Below, one piece after another: positions 1 through 6,032 of a DNA stretch of 32,778 nt. The stretch's first letter is position 1, and every line of letters starts with the position of its first letter. A program made the position numbers and the translations under genes. Below the pieces are notes generated by a model. That model saw nothing but the letters and a program-made list of their open reading frames with translations, was not told where the DNA came from and ran no database searches. The stretch is taken from the IMG/VR virus record IMGVR_UViG_3300025151_000162, positions 1 to 32,778 of that record; one strand, 5' to 3'. The stretch comes from a virus.

Positions 1-240
1 ACTACTGAAGAGAAAGTATTCTTTGACCTTGAAAAACTGCGTGATGGTTGTTATGGCAACCGCACAGTTCTCTACATTACCGAAGGTAAGAAAGAGACTG
101 ATAAGTGTAGCAAACTGTTTACCAAAAAACTTATCAAGTCTCAAGAGAAGGGAGAGATTGCAGAGAATGTTTATGTTCTCCCTTATAGCCAACTGACTAA
201 AGATCTTCTGGTTGAAGTTGCATCTCAACACAAAAACTGA
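1..240 (+). CDS. Unidentified protein, C-terminal fragment
   Basis: The reading frame is open from the first base of the window and ends at a TGA at 238-240, so only the last 79 residues are present. The fragment is charged and lysine-rich and contains a VLYITEGKKE segment followed by a KLFTKKL stretch. I see no membrane segment, signal peptide or catalytic motif and do not recognise the family. The codon choice and direction match the genes that follow. The next gene starts 27 bases downstream, and the short gap contains the string ACTCACC, a fragment of the repeated element found later. Function unknown; that it is coding is fairly sure from the open frame. Confidence 0.7.
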   Translation, partial: TTEEKVFFDLEKLRDGCYGNRTVLYITEGKKETDKCSKLFTKKLIKSQEKGEIAENVYVLPYSQLTKDLLVEVASQHKN

Positions 241-267
241 TAGAATACATCAATTAGGCACTCACCA

Positions 268-1113
268 ATGAAGACATCCATTCAACCAATGTTTAAGTGG
301 ACTGGTTCTAAACAGCGTATGTTGGAACAGTATGCACCACACTTTTTCCCCGAGGAAGACTTCAACCAGTTCGTTGACTTGTTTTCTGGTGGACTCACTA
401 ACTCTCTGTGGGTTTATGAGAAGTATCCGAACAAAAACTTTGTGGTGAATGACTGGAATGGTGAGTTGACATTGTTGTATGCTACCTTGGCAGATAGCAG
501 CGATGAAGTTATTGGTGAGTGGTTCAAATGTGTTGAGAAATGGTTGAGTCTTTCTGAAGTAGAAGACCGTAAGGCATATTATTATGACTTGCGTGAGATC
601 TATTGTCTTCAAAATGAAGGTAAGTCTGATGTATATCTGTCTGCACTATTGTTGTTCATGTTACAAGTGAACTTCAATGGTATGTGGAAAGCATACAAGA
701 AATGTAATGAGAGATATTCTACACCTCCTGGAACTTGTTTGCAGAAGCAAGCATTTTTTGATGTGAATAAAATCAAGAATGTTGCATCTTTCCTTCGGAA
801 GGCAACTATCACAAATGGTGACTTTGCTGCTTATCAACCAAAGTCTGGCGACTGGCTATATGCTGACCCACCATATCGTGACAGTATTGTTCTCTATCAA
901 GGTGGTTTTACTGAAGACGACCAAGTTAGGTTGGCACGTTATCTTACCGAGTCTGGATGTATGTTTGCTTACTCAAATAAGGACATTGGAGATGGATTCT
1001 ATGAGCGTAACTTTGAAGGTTGCAATGTGTTAGAAATGTCTGCCAAATATACTGCTGGACGTGGTACATCAACTCTGGATGTGAAAGAGGTTCTTGTTAC
1101 TAACTATGGATGA
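268..1113 (+). CDS. D12-class N6-adenine DNA methyltransferase
   Basis: This 281-residue protein has the layout of the D12 (Dam-like) adenine methyltransferases, which move a methyl group from S-adenosylmethionine to the N6 of adenine in a short DNA site. The FKWTGSK segment at residues 9-15 matches the N-terminal SAM-binding motif. DLFSGG at 37-42 fits the next conserved block, NFNG lies at 135-138, and the catalytic DPPY is at 200-203. Length is typical for a complete enzyme. Its likely role is protecting phage DNA from host restriction or marking it, which fits the antirestriction-like gene at 7556. The following small gene overlaps its last codons, so the two are probably cotranslated. 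Target sequence cannot be read from the protein. Family assignment is firm. Confidence 0.93.
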   Translation: MKTSIQPMFKWTGSKQRMLEQYAPHFFPEEDFNQFVDLFSGGLTNSLWVYEKYPNKNFVVNDWNGELTLLYATLADSSDEVIGEWFKCVEKWLSLSEVEDRKAYYYDLREIYCLQNEGKSDVYLSALLLFMLQVNFNGMWKAYKKCNERYSTPPGTCLQKQAFFDVNKIKNVASFLRKATITNGDFAAYQPKSGDWLYADPPYRDSIVLYQGGFTEDDQVRLARYLTESGCMFAYSNKDIGDGFYERNFEGCNVLEMSAKYTAGRGTSTLDVKEVLVTNYG

Positions 1114-1402
1114 ACTGCATAAGAATGGTTTTCCATGGAGGTTAGAGAATGGCAAAACTGTATGTCATTTTCAATGTAAAGAACACTTGCAAAAATATAT
1201 TGATAGGTATAAACTAAAAGCAAAACAATGCAACATCAGTAATAAAGATGGAGAACCCTTTGAACCCCGTAAAAAACACAAGAGAGACGTGGAATCGTCA
1301 ACTGGAAAAAGTAGTAACCGAGGTGCAAGTTCAGTTCGGAAAAGAAAACCCCGCATGGATTCCACTGGAAACACTACTCGCAATGCAAGAAAAAAGAAGT
1401 AA
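1106..1402 (+). CDS. Small basic hypothetical protein
   Basis: The 98-residue protein starts at the ATG at 1106, inside the last codons of the methyltransferase gene (8-base overlap); an in-frame TTG at 1094 is a less likely start. The N-terminal half looks folded and contains the KTVCHFQCKEHLQKYIDRYK segment. The C-terminal half, from about residue 50, is low-complexity and rich in Lys, Arg, Ser and Asn. Such a basic tail suggests contact with nucleic acid, but that is inference only. The overlap suggests it is translated together with the methyltransferase. The first copy of the repeated promoter-like element follows 5 bases after its stop. I do not recognise the family. Confidence 0.75.
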   Translation: MDELHKNGFPWRLENGKTVCHFQCKEHLQKYIDRYKLKAKQCNISNKDGEPFEPRKKHKRDVESSTGKSSNRGASSVRKRKPRMDSTGNTTRNARKKK

Positions 1403-1407
1403 TTAAA

Positions 1408-1443
1408 GTTACTCACCTCCAAAGTGTCCTTATAGTGTAAGCA
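1408..1443 (+). promoter_or_regulatory. Repeated promoter-like element, copy 1
   Basis: GTTACTCACCTCCAAAGTGT followed by a -10-like TATAGT at 1431-1436 and TGTAAGCA. It lies 49 bases before the ATG at 1457 and starts just after the previous stop. It is the best-formed of 13 copies and served as the alignment reference. Promoter function is inferred from the -10-like box and position. Confidence 0.7.
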
Positions 1444-1456
1444 CTCAACCAACACA

Positions 1457-1852
1457 ATGGGAACCCGCTCACGCATCGGTATTCAACTTCAAGATGACTC
1501 TATTCTTTCTGTTTATCATCATTGGGATGGTTATCCTCAGTGGTTGGGTAAAACACTCAAGGCACAATACAATACAAAGGAGAAAGTAGCAGAACTCATT
1601 GATGGTGGTGATATGTCAACCTGTTGGGCAGATGAGATCTGGGGTAAGAAACTTCCTGAGGGTGAATATGCTCCTGAGTATTATTCTGCTCGCGGTGAGA
1701 ATTGCCCTCCTAGTTTGATGAAATTCAATGAGTATCTGAATAAGAATAACAATGAAGAATATGCTTACATTTTCCGTAACAATGAGTGGGTATGTTATGA
1801 TATGAACGAGTTCAACGATAAGGAACCTGAACTGACTGAAATTCCTGCCTGA
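1457..1852 (+). CDS. Conserved phage protein beginning GTRSRIGI
   Basis: The 131-residue product begins MGTRSRIGIQ and continues with a YHHWDGYPQWLG segment at residues 19-30. I associate this pattern with a small protein family found in many tailed phages, but I know no established function. It has several Trp and Tyr residues, no membrane segment and an acidic C-terminus. The start is fixed by the upstream element at 1408 and by conservation of the GTRSRIG start. There is no Shine-Dalgarno sequence: the leader is CAACCAACACA. It is a monocistronic unit between copies 1 and 2 of the repeated element. Expression is probably early or middle, judged from the element and not measured. Confidence 0.85.
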   Translation: MGTRSRIGIQLQDDSILSVYHHWDGYPQWLGKTLKAQYNTKEKVAELIDGGDMSTCWADEIWGKKLPEGEYAPEYYSARGENCPPSLMKFNEYLNKNNNEEYAYIFRNNEWVCYDMNEFNDKEPELTEIPA

Positions 1853-1854
1853 TT

Positions 1855-1890
1855 ATTACTCACCTCCAAACTGTTTTATTATTGTAAGCA
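1855..1890 (+). promoter_or_regulatory. Repeated promoter-like element, copy 2
   Basis: ATTACTCACCTCCAAACTGT with a TATTAT -10-like box at 1877-1882 and TGTAAGCA. It begins directly after the stop of the 1457 gene and lies 44 bases before the ATG at 1899. One base (A for G) differs at position 1. Confidence 0.68.
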
Positions 1891-1898
1891 CAACACTT

Positions 1899-2033
1899 AT
1901 GGACTGGTTCGACGACAATCAAGTTGAAGAAATGGAAAACTTTGACTTTGTTTCTGAAGATCTTGAAGACATGATCGAAGAGCAAAAAAAGTTTAACATG
2001 AAAGAGTACCTCAACGGCAACATCGACTACTGA
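1899..2033 (+). CDS. Very small acidic hypothetical protein
   Basis: A 44-residue ORF starts at the ATG at 1899, 44 bases downstream of the repeated element copy 2, and ends at TGA 2031-2033. The product is strongly acidic, with Asp/Glu making up about a third of the residues and a likely helical middle around DLEDMIEEQKKF. The regular position behind the element and the codon use typical of its neighbours argue that it is real. The next gene starts 5 bases after its stop, so the two probably share a transcript. Acidic phage miniproteins can act as DNA mimics or bind host proteins, but nothing in the sequence proves this here. Not a recognised family. Confidence 0.62.
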   Translation: MDWFDDNQVEEMENFDFVSEDLEDMIEEQKKFNMKEYLNGNIDY

Positions 2034-2038
2034 AAACA

Positions 2039-2251
2039 ATGACTGAAACTGTAAACGTCCTTCCACATCTTCAAGAGCTCAAGACTCTTTGGCGGCAACA
2101 AGATTTCCGCTACACTAAAGACCAACGTGAGCAATATGATATGCTTATTGCAGCACGTCGTGAGCGAGTAAAATACTTTTATGAAGCGGGTTTGGTTGCG
2201 AAACCTGGCGAGCGACTGAATAAGGAGCAACAGGAAGAAGAAGACAGTTGA
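2039..2251 (+). CDS. Small hypothetical protein
   Basis: The 70-residue protein starts at the ATG at 2039, five bases after the previous stop, and has no promoter-like element of its own, so it is probably cotranscribed with the 1899 gene. It is highly charged and mostly helical in character, with KTLWRQQDFRYTKDQREQYD in the first half and a Glu-rich C-terminal tail. No membrane segment and no recognised motif are visible. A strong hairpin at 2259-2292 begins 8 bases after its stop and probably ends this transcript. Function unknown. Confidence 0.72.
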   Translation: MTETVNVLPHLQELKTLWRQQDFRYTKDQREQYDMLIAARRERVKYFYEAGLVAKPGERLNKEQQEEEDS

Positions 2252-2258
2252 ATATCTG

Positions 2259-2292
2259 GCACCCTGGTGTCCCCATAGGGGCATCGGGGTGT
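2259..2292 (+). terminator. Long hairpin, probable terminator
   Basis: The left arm GCACCCTGGTG-T-CCCC pairs with the right arm GGGG-CATCGGGGTGT around an ATA loop. This gives about 15 pairs with one bulged T and a few G-T pairs. The following TTATTATAA is only a weak T-tract. The hairpin lies between an early-type gene pair and a late-type promoter, where a terminator makes sense. Confidence 0.65.
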
Positions 2293-2298
2293 TATTAT

Positions 2299-2306
2299 AA
2301 TAAATA
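2299..2306 (+). promoter_or_regulatory. T4-type late promoter (AATAAATA)
   Basis: AATAAATA lies 23 bases before the ATG at 2330. It matches the TATAAATA-like late promoter of T4-type phages, which is read by host RNA polymerase with the phage sigma factor gp55. It directly follows the hairpin at 2259. Confidence 0.7.
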
Positions 2307-2329
2307 ACAGGAGACAAACACTACTCCAG

Positions 2330-2989
2330 ATGAAAACCTTCTCTCAATTTATCACTGAAGTCTATGATAAGGATGTGATGGGTTCATCCCAGATCAAAAA
2401 GTCTGGGGAAGGTGGACGCATCGGAGCAGAAAGGAAGAAAAGTAAACCCGAACGCCGCAGAATGAAGGCAGTCGGTGGTGGTAAGATGGAACCCGTAGAA
2501 TATAAAGACAGAAAAGATATTGGTCAGCAACGCCAACGTTCTGCAAGAGAGCAACAACCAACGCAAGAACGTGGTAGTAAAGAAGTCGCAAAAACATATG
2601 CAGATAAAGTAAAAGAAAGAAGAAGAGCAGAAGCAAGAGCTAGAGCAGCAGCAAAAGCATCTGGTGGTGATACTAAAGCAGCGTCAAAAGCAGCAAAGAC
2701 ATCATCTAGAGAAGCAGAAAAAGCAGCAACTAAACTCTTAACAACTAAAAAGAAAGAAGAGAAGAAACAACCATCAAAACCACGTCGCGACTGGAAAACC
2801 ACTGATGGTGGTGGAATGACTCGCAAGGAGAGAGATGCCGCTAGAAATAGAGAAAAAGGTGCTGCATTGAAAGCACGCAAAGCAGAACTTATTAAAGACT
2901 TCACTGAAAAGAATGGTCGTCCACCTAAAGGTGCAGAACGTACAAAACTCATTGGTTTAGCACACAAAGCAGTAAAAGCAGGCGTCTGA
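2330..2989 (+). CDS. Basic internal-head-like protein with capsid-targeting N-terminus
   Basis: This 219-residue protein is very rich in Lys, Arg and Ala (the middle, about residues 70-160, is nearly all Lys/Arg/Ala/Ser/Glu) and has no hydrophobic core. Its first ten residues, MKTFSQFITE, closely match the T4 capsid-targeting sequence MKTYQEFIAE of internal proteins IPI, IPII and IPIII. That tag is removed by the gp21 prohead protease after an I/L-x-E site; here the cut would follow E10 (ITE|V). A late promoter at 2299 supports virion expression. I infer a protein packaged in the head and possibly injected with the DNA, as T4 internal proteins are. The C-terminal part (about 185-215) looks more structured. 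Identity as an internal protein is inference; the N-terminal match is directly visible. Confidence 0.75.
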   Translation: MKTFSQFITEVYDKDVMGSSQIKKSGEGGRIGAERKKSKPERRRMKAVGGGKMEPVEYKDRKDIGQQRQRSAREQQPTQERGSKEVAKTYADKVKERRRAEARARAAAKASGGDTKAASKAAKTSSREAEKAATKLLTTKKKEEKKQPSKPRRDWKTTDGGGMTRKERDAARNREKGAALKARKAELIKDFTEKNGRPPKGAERTKLIGLAHKAVKAGV

Positions 2990-2991
2990 TT

Positions 2992-3027
2992 GTTACTCAC
3001 CTTGAAAACGTTCCATTGATAGGAACG
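2992..3027 (+). promoter_or_regulatory. Repeated promoter-like element, copy 3 (divergent)
   Basis: GTTACTCACCTTGAAAACGT is well conserved, but the second box is degenerate (ATTGATAGG in place of TAnTAnTGT). This is also the copy farthest from its gene, 69 bases before the ATG at 3061. It may be weak or use a shifted -10. Confidence 0.5.
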
Positions 3028-3060
3028 CCACCAGACACCCCCACAAGCGTCTCTAACACT

Positions 3061-3243
3061 ATGAAACAGGTTTCTATCTACGACTATACCCTTGTGAATG
3101 TAATTCAACGCTTGGAAGAAGCAATAGAGGTAACTTACGCTGCACCAGATAACCCAGAGCAGGGCTATCCTTATGCTGCTGGATACTCACGAGCAGCAAT
3201 GCAGGGTGTTCTTGAGTCTTTGCGTCCTTATTTGGAAGAATAA
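3061..3243 (+). CDS. Small hypothetical protein
   Basis: The 60-residue product starts at the ATG at 3061 (MKQVSIYDYTLVNVIQRLEE); an upstream in-frame TTG at 3016 would fall inside the promoter-like element and is rejected. The segment NPEQGYPYAAGYSRAAMQ at about residues 31-48 followed by a helical, acidic end suggests a small folded protein. No catalytic motif or membrane segment is seen. Element copy 4 begins 2 bases after its stop, so it stands alone as one promoter-gene unit. Family not recognised. Confidence 0.75.
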   Translation: MKQVSIYDYTLVNVIQRLEEAIEVTYAAPDNPEQGYPYAAGYSRAAMQGVLESLRPYLEE

Positions 3244-3245
3244 AA

Positions 3246-3281
3246 GTTACTCACCTCCAAAGTGTCCTAGTAGTGTCCCAA
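3246..3281 (+). promoter_or_regulatory. Repeated promoter-like element, copy 4
   Basis: GTTACTCACCTCCAAAGTGT then CCTAGTAGTGT. It starts right after the stop of the 3061 gene and 48 bases before the ATG at 3294. Confidence 0.68.
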
Positions 3282-3293
3282 ACAACAAACCAC

Positions 3294-3458
3294 ATGACCG
3301 AACGTCCCGAAGTTCTCCTGTCCCGTGCAGATTACATCGAAGACATTAAAGTTCGCTGGGAAATTCATCAGTTTGAAGTAAAAAAACTTCAAGAAGATAT
3401 TTCTCTGTTGGTAAACTGCTTGGTCGATAAGGCATACTATATGTCAACCGACCGATAA
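3294..3458 (+). CDS. Small hypothetical protein, coiled-coil-like
   Basis: The 54-residue protein starts at the ATG at 3294; an in-frame GTG at 3273 lies inside the promoter-like element and is not used here. The sequence is mostly helical in character, with IKVRWEIHQFEVKKLQEDI followed by LVNCLVDKAYYM, compatible with a short coiled coil and oligomer formation. A clear intrinsic terminator follows at 3466-3491, so this is a complete promoter-gene-terminator cassette. Function unknown. Confidence 0.75.
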   Translation: MTERPEVLLSRADYIEDIKVRWEIHQFEVKKLQEDISLLVNCLVDKAYYMSTDR

Positions 3459-3465
3459 GATGAAA

Positions 3466-3491
3466 GGAGGGTATCACTACCCTCTTTTTTT
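3466..3491 (+). terminator. Rho-independent terminator
   Basis: The stem GAGGGTA / TACCCTC (3467-3473 with 3478-3484) has a TCAC loop and is followed by seven T residues (3485-3491). This is a textbook intrinsic terminator just after the 3294 gene. Confidence 0.9.
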
Positions 3492-3505
3492 GTGCCAATG
3501 TCAAT

Positions 3506-3534
3506 GTTACTCACCTCCAAACTGTTTTAGTAGT
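3506..3534 (+). promoter_or_regulatory. Repeated promoter-like element, copy 5 (fused to start codon)
   Basis: GTTACTCACCTCCAAACTGT then TTTAGTAGT. The ATG of the next gene occupies positions 30-32 of the element (3535), where other copies have GTA. A start from the usual -10 distance would leave no untranslated leader. Confidence 0.62.
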
Positions 3535-4437
3535 ATGAAGAACACTCACATTGAACACCCCGAAGACTCTATCCTGACTGGAGATCTTTCGGTTCTTGAC
3601 TGGTTTGCAGAACCCGATAGCTACATCAGTACCAAGATTGATGGTGCTCCTGCTATTGTTTGGGGTACAGATCCTGCGACTGGTACATTTTTTGTTGGAA
3701 CCAAAGCAGTATTCAACAAGGTAAAGATTCGCATTGCTCACACTCATGAAGAAATTGATACGTTCTATCAGGGTAAAGTTGCGCGTATTCTTCACGCTTG
3801 CTTTGACTGCCTACCTCGCACAACTTCTATCATTCAAGGTGATTTTATTGGTTATGGTGGTAGTGATACTTATCGCCCCAATACGGTTACTTACATCTTT
3901 CCTGAAATAATTGCAGAGGATATTATCATTGCACCCCACACCATCTATGTGGCAAAAGGTGACCTTCGTAATGCAGTTTCATCGCCGTTGATACTTTCTC
4001 CCAAAAGCACTGATGAATGTTTGTTTGTGAAACCTGAGGTTTCATTGAACCCTTATCGTGAAGATCTGGGAGACATTTGTAACTTTGCCAAACAAATGGC
4101 AACACTATGTCACTCTTCGTTTTTGGATGACAAAACTGCTGCAAAAGTCAAAAAACATATCAATGACTGCATCCGTAATGAGAATGTCATTGATGAGAAT
4201 GAAATTGCAGAAAAGTTTGACATTGACATCAATGTGATGCGTTTGTGGAAGTTAGTTGCAACTATCAAGGATGATTTGTTCTGCTTCATTGATGAACGCG
4301 ACGACATTGAATGTATGATCGGCAACATGCACACTTTGCATGAAGGTTATGTCATCACCAACAAATATGGTATGTTCAAAGTTGTTGACCGTCAAGAGTT
4401 CAGTCGTGCAAACTTCATCATGGAGAAAACTTGGTGA
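3535..4437 (+). CDS. Ligase/nucleotidyltransferase-like phage protein
   Basis: This 300-residue protein resembles a cyanophage family that looks like the catalytic fold of ATP-dependent DNA/RNA ligases. KIDGAPA at residues 34-40 matches ligase motif I (KxDG), in which the lysine takes up AMP. QGDFIGYGG at 101-109 can be read as motif III, and HEGYVITN at 269-276 with FKVVDR at 281-286 as motifs IV and V. The opening IEHPEDSILTGDLSVLDWF (6-24) is a further block I associate with this family. The spacing between motifs III and IV is longer than in classic ligases and seems to hold an inserted helical part (about 180-260). A longer ATG at 3460 would read through a terminator and the promoter-like element, so 3535 is preferred. 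Enzymatic activity is inferred; RNA or DNA end repair is possible. Confidence 0.8.
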   Translation: MKNTHIEHPEDSILTGDLSVLDWFAEPDSYISTKIDGAPAIVWGTDPATGTFFVGTKAVFNKVKIRIAHTHEEIDTFYQGKVARILHACFDCLPRTTSIIQGDFIGYGGSDTYRPNTVTYIFPEIIAEDIIIAPHTIYVAKGDLRNAVSSPLILSPKSTDECLFVKPEVSLNPYREDLGDICNFAKQMATLCHSSFLDDKTAAKVKKHINDCIRNENVIDENEIAEKFDIDINVMRLWKLVATIKDDLFCFIDERDDIECMIGNMHTLHEGYVITNKYGMFKVVDRQEFSRANFIMEKTW

Positions 4438-4444
4438 GTTAAAA

Positions 4445-4480
4445 GTTACTCACCTCTAAACTGTTCTAGTATTGTAACGC
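4445..4480 (+). promoter_or_regulatory. Repeated promoter-like element, copy 6
   Basis: GTTACTCACCTCTAAACTGT then TCTAGTATTGTAACGC, 45 bases before the ATG at 4490. The -10-like box TAGTAT is at 4467-4472. Confidence 0.68.
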
Positions 4481-4489
4481 CTCAACATT

Positions 4490-4855
4490 ATGCCTACTGA
4501 ATTTGCTGACTTCGTTGCAAGTCAGGATGCTCGTAAAACTATTCAAGAAAACATCGAAAAGCACTGTCTGACGTTATGTGATGCTCTCCAGATGGATTTT
4601 AACAAGAGGGGACACACTCTCGAATACAAGTTCTACATCGAAAGTGGTAGAAAGTATCACAAAATTGTGATGGAAACTGAATCAGGTTCCCGTAGCGCTC
4701 ACGCTTTTGTTGATAAGAAGACTGGTGAAGTTTACAAAGCAGCATCATTCAAAGCACCTGCAAAGCATGTTCGCTACAACTTAAACATCATTTCCAGTCG
4801 TGAAGAATGTTTTGCCCGTGCAGACTGGGCAGGAGGTTATCTCTACATCCGATGA
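4490..4855 (+). CDS. Conserved phage hypothetical protein
   Basis: The 121-residue protein has a helical N-terminal half and a C-terminal half with GSRSAHAFVDKKTGEVYKAA (residues 65-84) followed by SFKAPAKHVRYNL (85-97). I recognise the VDKKTGEVYKxAS-KxPAK pattern from uncharacterised proteins of many tailed phages; no function is known to me. It begins a three-gene run: its stop overlaps the ATG at 4852 (ATGA), and that gene overlaps the next. The run is headed by element copy 6, so the three are probably cotranscribed and translationally coupled. Cytoplasmic; no membrane segment here. Confidence 0.8.
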   Translation: MPTEFADFVASQDARKTIQENIEKHCLTLCDALQMDFNKRGHTLEYKFYIESGRKYHKIVMETESGSRSAHAFVDKKTGEVYKAASFKAPAKHVRYNLNIISSREECFARADWAGGYLYIR

Positions 4856-5055
4856 AATACTCTCGTTCCGATCTTATCAATGCGTTATGTGCAGAGTGGG
4901 ACTATCTCTGCCATGATGACTTTGACCCTGAAAATGATCAAACAACTGAAGAATACCGTGAAGAACTTCAAAACTACAGTTATGAAGAGTTAGTAGAAGA
5001 AACTAGCACTGGTGAAGGTTACACTCTCAAGCAATTCATGGAGAACTGGTTATGA
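4852..5055 (+). CDS. Small acidic hypothetical protein
   Basis: The 67-residue product starts at the ATG at 4852, overlapping the previous stop by ATGA. An upstream in-frame start at 4807 would lie deep inside the preceding gene and is not needed. The protein is strongly acidic (DDFDPENDQTTEEYREELQ at residues 22-40) and probably helical. Its stop overlaps the start of the next gene in the same way, so it is the middle gene of a coupled trio. No recognised motif. Confidence 0.75.
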   Translation: MKYSRSDLINALCAEWDYLCHDDFDPENDQTTEEYREELQNYSYEELVEETSTGEGYTLKQFMENWL

Positions 5056-5375
5056 TTTATGACATCAGAGTTCGTCCGCAAGTAGGACAAACTGACTTGT
5101 TTCAACCTTACATTGAAACGGTTGAAGCTTTGACTGCTCACGATGCAATTTCAATGGTACAACGTAGGAACCCTGGTTGTCTCGTACAATGTGAAGGTTC
5201 TTATAATGAACCGCGTGAAAGTTCTGGAGTTGGTGACATTGTAAGTGCCACAGGTTGGATGATATTGTTAGGGTTTATTTTTGCAGTTTGGCTTGCAATT
5301 GAGTATTGGTACATTGTTATACCTTGTGCTGTTATTCTAGTTGTTGCTATGTTGAGTGTAAAGTTTACCGACTAA
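5052..5375 (+). CDS. Small two-span membrane protein
   Basis: The 107-residue protein has a soluble N-terminal part (about 1-66) and two adjacent hydrophobic segments: residues 69-84 (GWMILLGFIFAVWLAI) and 87-102 (YIVIPCAVILVVAMLS). A short KFTD tail follows. Only a few residues separate them, suggesting a tight hairpin in the inner membrane with the N-terminal domain on one side. The N-terminal pattern YDIRVRPQ...ALTAHDAISMVQRRNPG resembles a small alpha/beta domain. There is no signal peptide. It is the last gene of the coupled trio from 4490. A membrane-remodelling or superinfection role is only a guess. Confidence 0.78.
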   Translation: MIYDIRVRPQVGQTDLFQPYIETVEALTAHDAISMVQRRNPGCLVQCEGSYNEPRESSGVGDIVSATGWMILLGFIFAVWLAIEYWYIVIPCAVILVVAMLSVKFTD

Positions 5376-5377
5376 AA

Positions 5378-5406
5378 GTTACTCACCTCTAAAGTGTTGT
5401 AGTTGT
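5378..5406 (+). promoter_or_regulatory. Repeated promoter-like element, copy 7 (fused to start codon)
   Basis: GTTACTCACCTCTAAAGTGT then TGTAGTTGT, with the ATG of the next gene exactly at element position 30 (5407). Same arrangement as at 3535 and 7212. Confidence 0.62.
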
Positions 5407-5622
5407 ATGGACATCAAAACTTACCCGTTGTTTTCTGAACTTGACAAGATGACAAATGCTCGAAACAAAGTAGTACAACACCTTTCGATTCCTGAAAACC
5501 GCATCAACTATTCGTTTCATTTTCTTGACAACTTCAACGATACATTTGTTGACTGCAAAAAATGTTATGATGCGATAGCAAAATGGTCTGAACAACTTGA
5601 CACATCAGAGGCACATTATTGA
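5407..5622 (+). CDS. Small hypothetical protein
   Basis: The 71-residue protein begins at the ATG fused to element copy 7. The next Met is at residue 15, so a later start would remove a fifth of the protein. It contains FHFLDNFNDTFVDCKKCYDA (about residues 37-56), with a CKKC pair that could bind metal or form a disulfide, though a single CxxC is weak evidence. It heads a run of three overlapping genes (5407, 5622, 5810) joined by TGATG junctions. Family not recognised. Confidence 0.72.
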   Translation: MDIKTYPLFSELDKMTNARNKVVQHLSIPENRINYSFHFLDNFNDTFVDCKKCYDAIAKWSEQLDTSEAHY

Positions 5623-5810
5623 TGCAAACTACCACTGCAACATATAAAATTGAGGTGACAACTGATGAGGGTTCGTTATCATTTTTAAAGGTAATGCCCA
5701 CCAAACCAAAAACATCAAAGGGTATTAAGTCACAGAATACAAAGTTATCGAAGTGGGTAGAAAAACAGTATCCTAACTTCACTGAATACAACATTATTCC
5801 ATTTGACTGA
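5622..5810 (+). CDS. Small hypothetical protein
   Basis: The 62-residue protein starts at the ATG at 5622, whose A is the last base of the preceding TGA, so translation is probably coupled. An in-frame TTG three bases earlier is less likely. The product has a beta-like start (TYKIEVTTDEGSLSFLKVMP) and a Lys/Ser/Thr-rich middle, net basic. No membrane segment or catalytic motif is seen. The next gene begins in the same TGATG fashion. Confidence 0.7.
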   Translation: MQTTTATYKIEVTTDEGSLSFLKVMPTKPKTSKGIKSQNTKLSKWVEKQYPNFTEYNIIPFD

Positions 5811-5977
5811 TGATTACTTCCAAGTCCCAAATGCTCAACATCATGAAAAACTGTGATGGAGCAGATACTCTCACCCGTGAGGAGAAGTTTCAAGTATTCT
5901 GCAATGTATGTGACAATATGTTAGCAGAAGGAAGAATGTCCAAAGCAAACCATAAACGATGGACAAACATTTGGTGA
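5810..5977 (+). CDS. Very small hypothetical protein
   Basis: A 55-residue ORF starts at the ATG at 5810, sharing its A with the stop of the previous gene, and ends at TGA 5975-5977. It is helical in character with two Cys around residues 31-34 (CNVC) and a basic, Trp-ending tail (KANHKRWTNIW). The overlapping start, consistent codon use and the regular element starting 8 bases after its stop make it a likely real gene. Function unknown. Confidence 0.65.
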   Translation: MITSKSQMLNIMKNCDGADTLTREEKFQVFCNVCDNMLAEGRMSKANHKRWTNIW

Positions 5978-5984
5978 GATAAAA

Positions 5985-6020
5985 GTTACTCACCTCCAAA
6001 GTGTCCCTGTAGTGTAAGCA
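5985..6020 (+). promoter_or_regulatory. Repeated promoter-like element, copy 8
   Basis: GTTACTCACCTCCAAAGTGT then CCCTGTAGTGTAAGCA, 48 bases before the ATG at 6033. The 22 bases 6014-6035, from the end of the element through the start codon, are identical to 7537-7558 of copy 12. Confidence 0.7.
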
Positions 6021-6032
6021 ACCATTCATCTC

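Noticed and set aside
262-612. Minus-strand open frames opposite the methyltransferase and throughout the small-gene and structural regions
   Set aside because: They lie opposite clear + strand genes, have low-complexity or implausible proteins, and no promoter or start context.
1408-1443. TCACCTCC within the repeated element equals the anti-Shine-Dalgarno end of 16S rRNA
   Set aside because: Several copies read CACCTTG, CACCTCT or CACCTTT, so the match to the 16S tail is not kept; probably coincidental.
3460-3534. A longer start at ATG 3460 for the ligase-like protein
   Set aside because: It would translate through an intrinsic terminator and the promoter-like element; the added residues are low quality.
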